Assembly (NCBI GenBank): GCA_016946835.1
Contig: JACVTC010000173.1
Span: forward strand, 265,423 to 329,422
Source: Neocallimastix lanati (nom. inval.)
Lineage: Eukaryota; Neocallimastigomycota; Neocallimastigomycetes; Neocallimastigales; Neocallimastigaceae
Reading direction: 5' to 3'
DNA: 64,000 nucleotides
This document shows positions 63,211 through 64,000 of this stretch, piece by piece. Under the pieces are notes generated by a model that did no database searches, was not told the DNA's origin, and saw nothing but the letters and a program-made list of their open reading frames with translations. The position numbers and the translations under genes are program-made. Position 1 is the stretch's first letter. Each line of letters starts with the position of its first letter.

Positions 63211-64000
63211 TGTTATGGTTCGGGTTTTATTAGAATTTTATTTAATTATTTATTTTTAATATTTTTTCTGTCTACATTTTAATTATTGAAAAACTTCACT
63301 TATTTATACTTTTTGAAAAAAAATAAATATGTAAAGCCTTTCTACATTTTATTATCATATTTAAAAAAAAATATTTACTATTACTAATTACTTAAAATTT
63401 TATATTAATTTAAATTAACTAATTCATAAGTATTTTTATTTTAATAAATTTTGTTTACATAATTTTATATTATTTTTCATATACTAAAACTAAATTATTT
63501 AATATATACGAAAAGTAACAAACAAAATTTAAAAAGATTTTACAGAAAAATAAAGTTATTTTAATCAAGAATGTTAATATAATATTCTTATATTTTATAT
63601 AAAATAAATTTAAAAACTATAATATATTTAATATTTATTATTAATCAATTAAGATTTGATTTTATTTGTGGGGAATAAAAATATAAAATAATCAATTTAA
63701 AAATAAAATAAAATACTAAAAAGAATACAAGTTTAATATTGATACAATATAATAATAATATAATAATATATTTGAAAATAAAATAAAATATTAATATTGA
63801 TAATAAACACTTAATAAAATAATAAAATTTAAGGGTTAAATTATAGATATTGATATTAATAATAAAAATATAAAATTATTGATAATATTTTAGAAACTTT
63901 TAATAAAAATATAAAAAAAATAAATATATTTAGAAAATATTTTAGTATAGAAAATATAGTAAAGTAATATTAAGTAAAGAATAATATAATGGATTCTAAA
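63211..64000 (-). repeat. 5' LTR of element G, continuing past the window
   Basis: The first 790 bp match 55,047 onward. Differences seen are single-base changes in A/T runs. The outer end and right target duplication are outside the window. Confidence 0.93.

Larger units (their letters stand above)
55047..64000 (-). mobile_element. Ty3/Gypsy element G, coding parts whole, runs off the right edge
   Basis: Left LTR at 55,047-55,885; the right LTR begins at 63,211 and continues past the window. Pol, frameshift signal and gag are complete with no break seen. The two LTRs agree except for a few single-base length changes in A/T runs, so the element is recent, perhaps somewhat older than F. It has a 2.3-kb leader with hairpins and several poly-T runs. 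Confidence 0.93.

Noticed and set aside
1-64000. Host protein-coding genes, rRNA genes or DNA transposons
   Set aside because: Every long frame belongs to gag or pol of a Gypsy element; no transposase, LINE RT, rRNA or cellular enzyme motif was seen.

Overview
The window is extremely AT-rich eukaryotic DNA with many poly-T runs of 18 to more than 50 bases. It is built almost entirely from LTR retrotransposons of the Ty3/Gypsy (Metaviridae) type, and I see no host protein gene. The base composition, asparagine-rich proteins and standard stop codons would fit an early-diverging AT-rich fungus such as an anaerobic gut fungus. A dictyostelid-like AT-rich protist cannot be excluded from sequence alone. 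The only possible non-element gene is a degenerate tRNA-like Pol III promoter at about 39,966-40,038.

Layout from left to right: A (1-3757, +, chromovirus cut by the window edge); K (about 3790-4925, -, gag and start of pol); B (5428-10745, -, broken and partial); an end-to-end LTR array at 11,175-19,785 holding LTR1(+), LTR2(-), element C(-) and LTR3(+); tandem LTR4/LTR5 (19,791-20,905); E (20,908-23,355, -, short non-autonomous element); a tandem-repeat spacer; D (24,501-30,812, -, nearly whole); solo LTR8 (30,868-31,914); F (31,919-39,951, -, whole, LTRs apparently identical); the tRNA-like sequence; H (about 40,534-41,975, -, gag and partial LTR) with a solo LTR; H2 (about 42,752-48,165, -, broken); I (about 48,571-52,536, +, broken); J (52,537-55,042, -, 5' end only); and G (55,047 to beyond the right edge, -, coding parts whole).

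The elements fall into three expression and priming classes, all read directly from sequence. Class 1 (C and I, probably A): gag and pol share a frame, and C and I appear self-primed like Tf1 of fission yeast. Class 2 (B, D, H): chromodomain-like tail, apparently self-primed, with gag-pol joined by a -1 frameshift site A AAA AAC. Class 3 (F, G, H2, K, J, and relic E): no chromodomain; those with a visible primer site use a tRNA-type site beginning TGGTGGAGA; frameshift site U UUA AAC. In all six elements that retain the gag-pol junction, the slippery heptamer is followed by exactly 8 nt and then an 18-nt hairpin, and the -1 frame is open from the slip site into pol.

Other notable signals are serial end-on insertion of LTR elements into one 5-bp target (TTCAG, five copies) and another 4-bp target (ACAT, three copies, about 14 bp upstream of a Pol III A box, with the unoccupied site preserved nearby), and arrays of tandem covarying hairpins in the 5' leaders of F, G and J.
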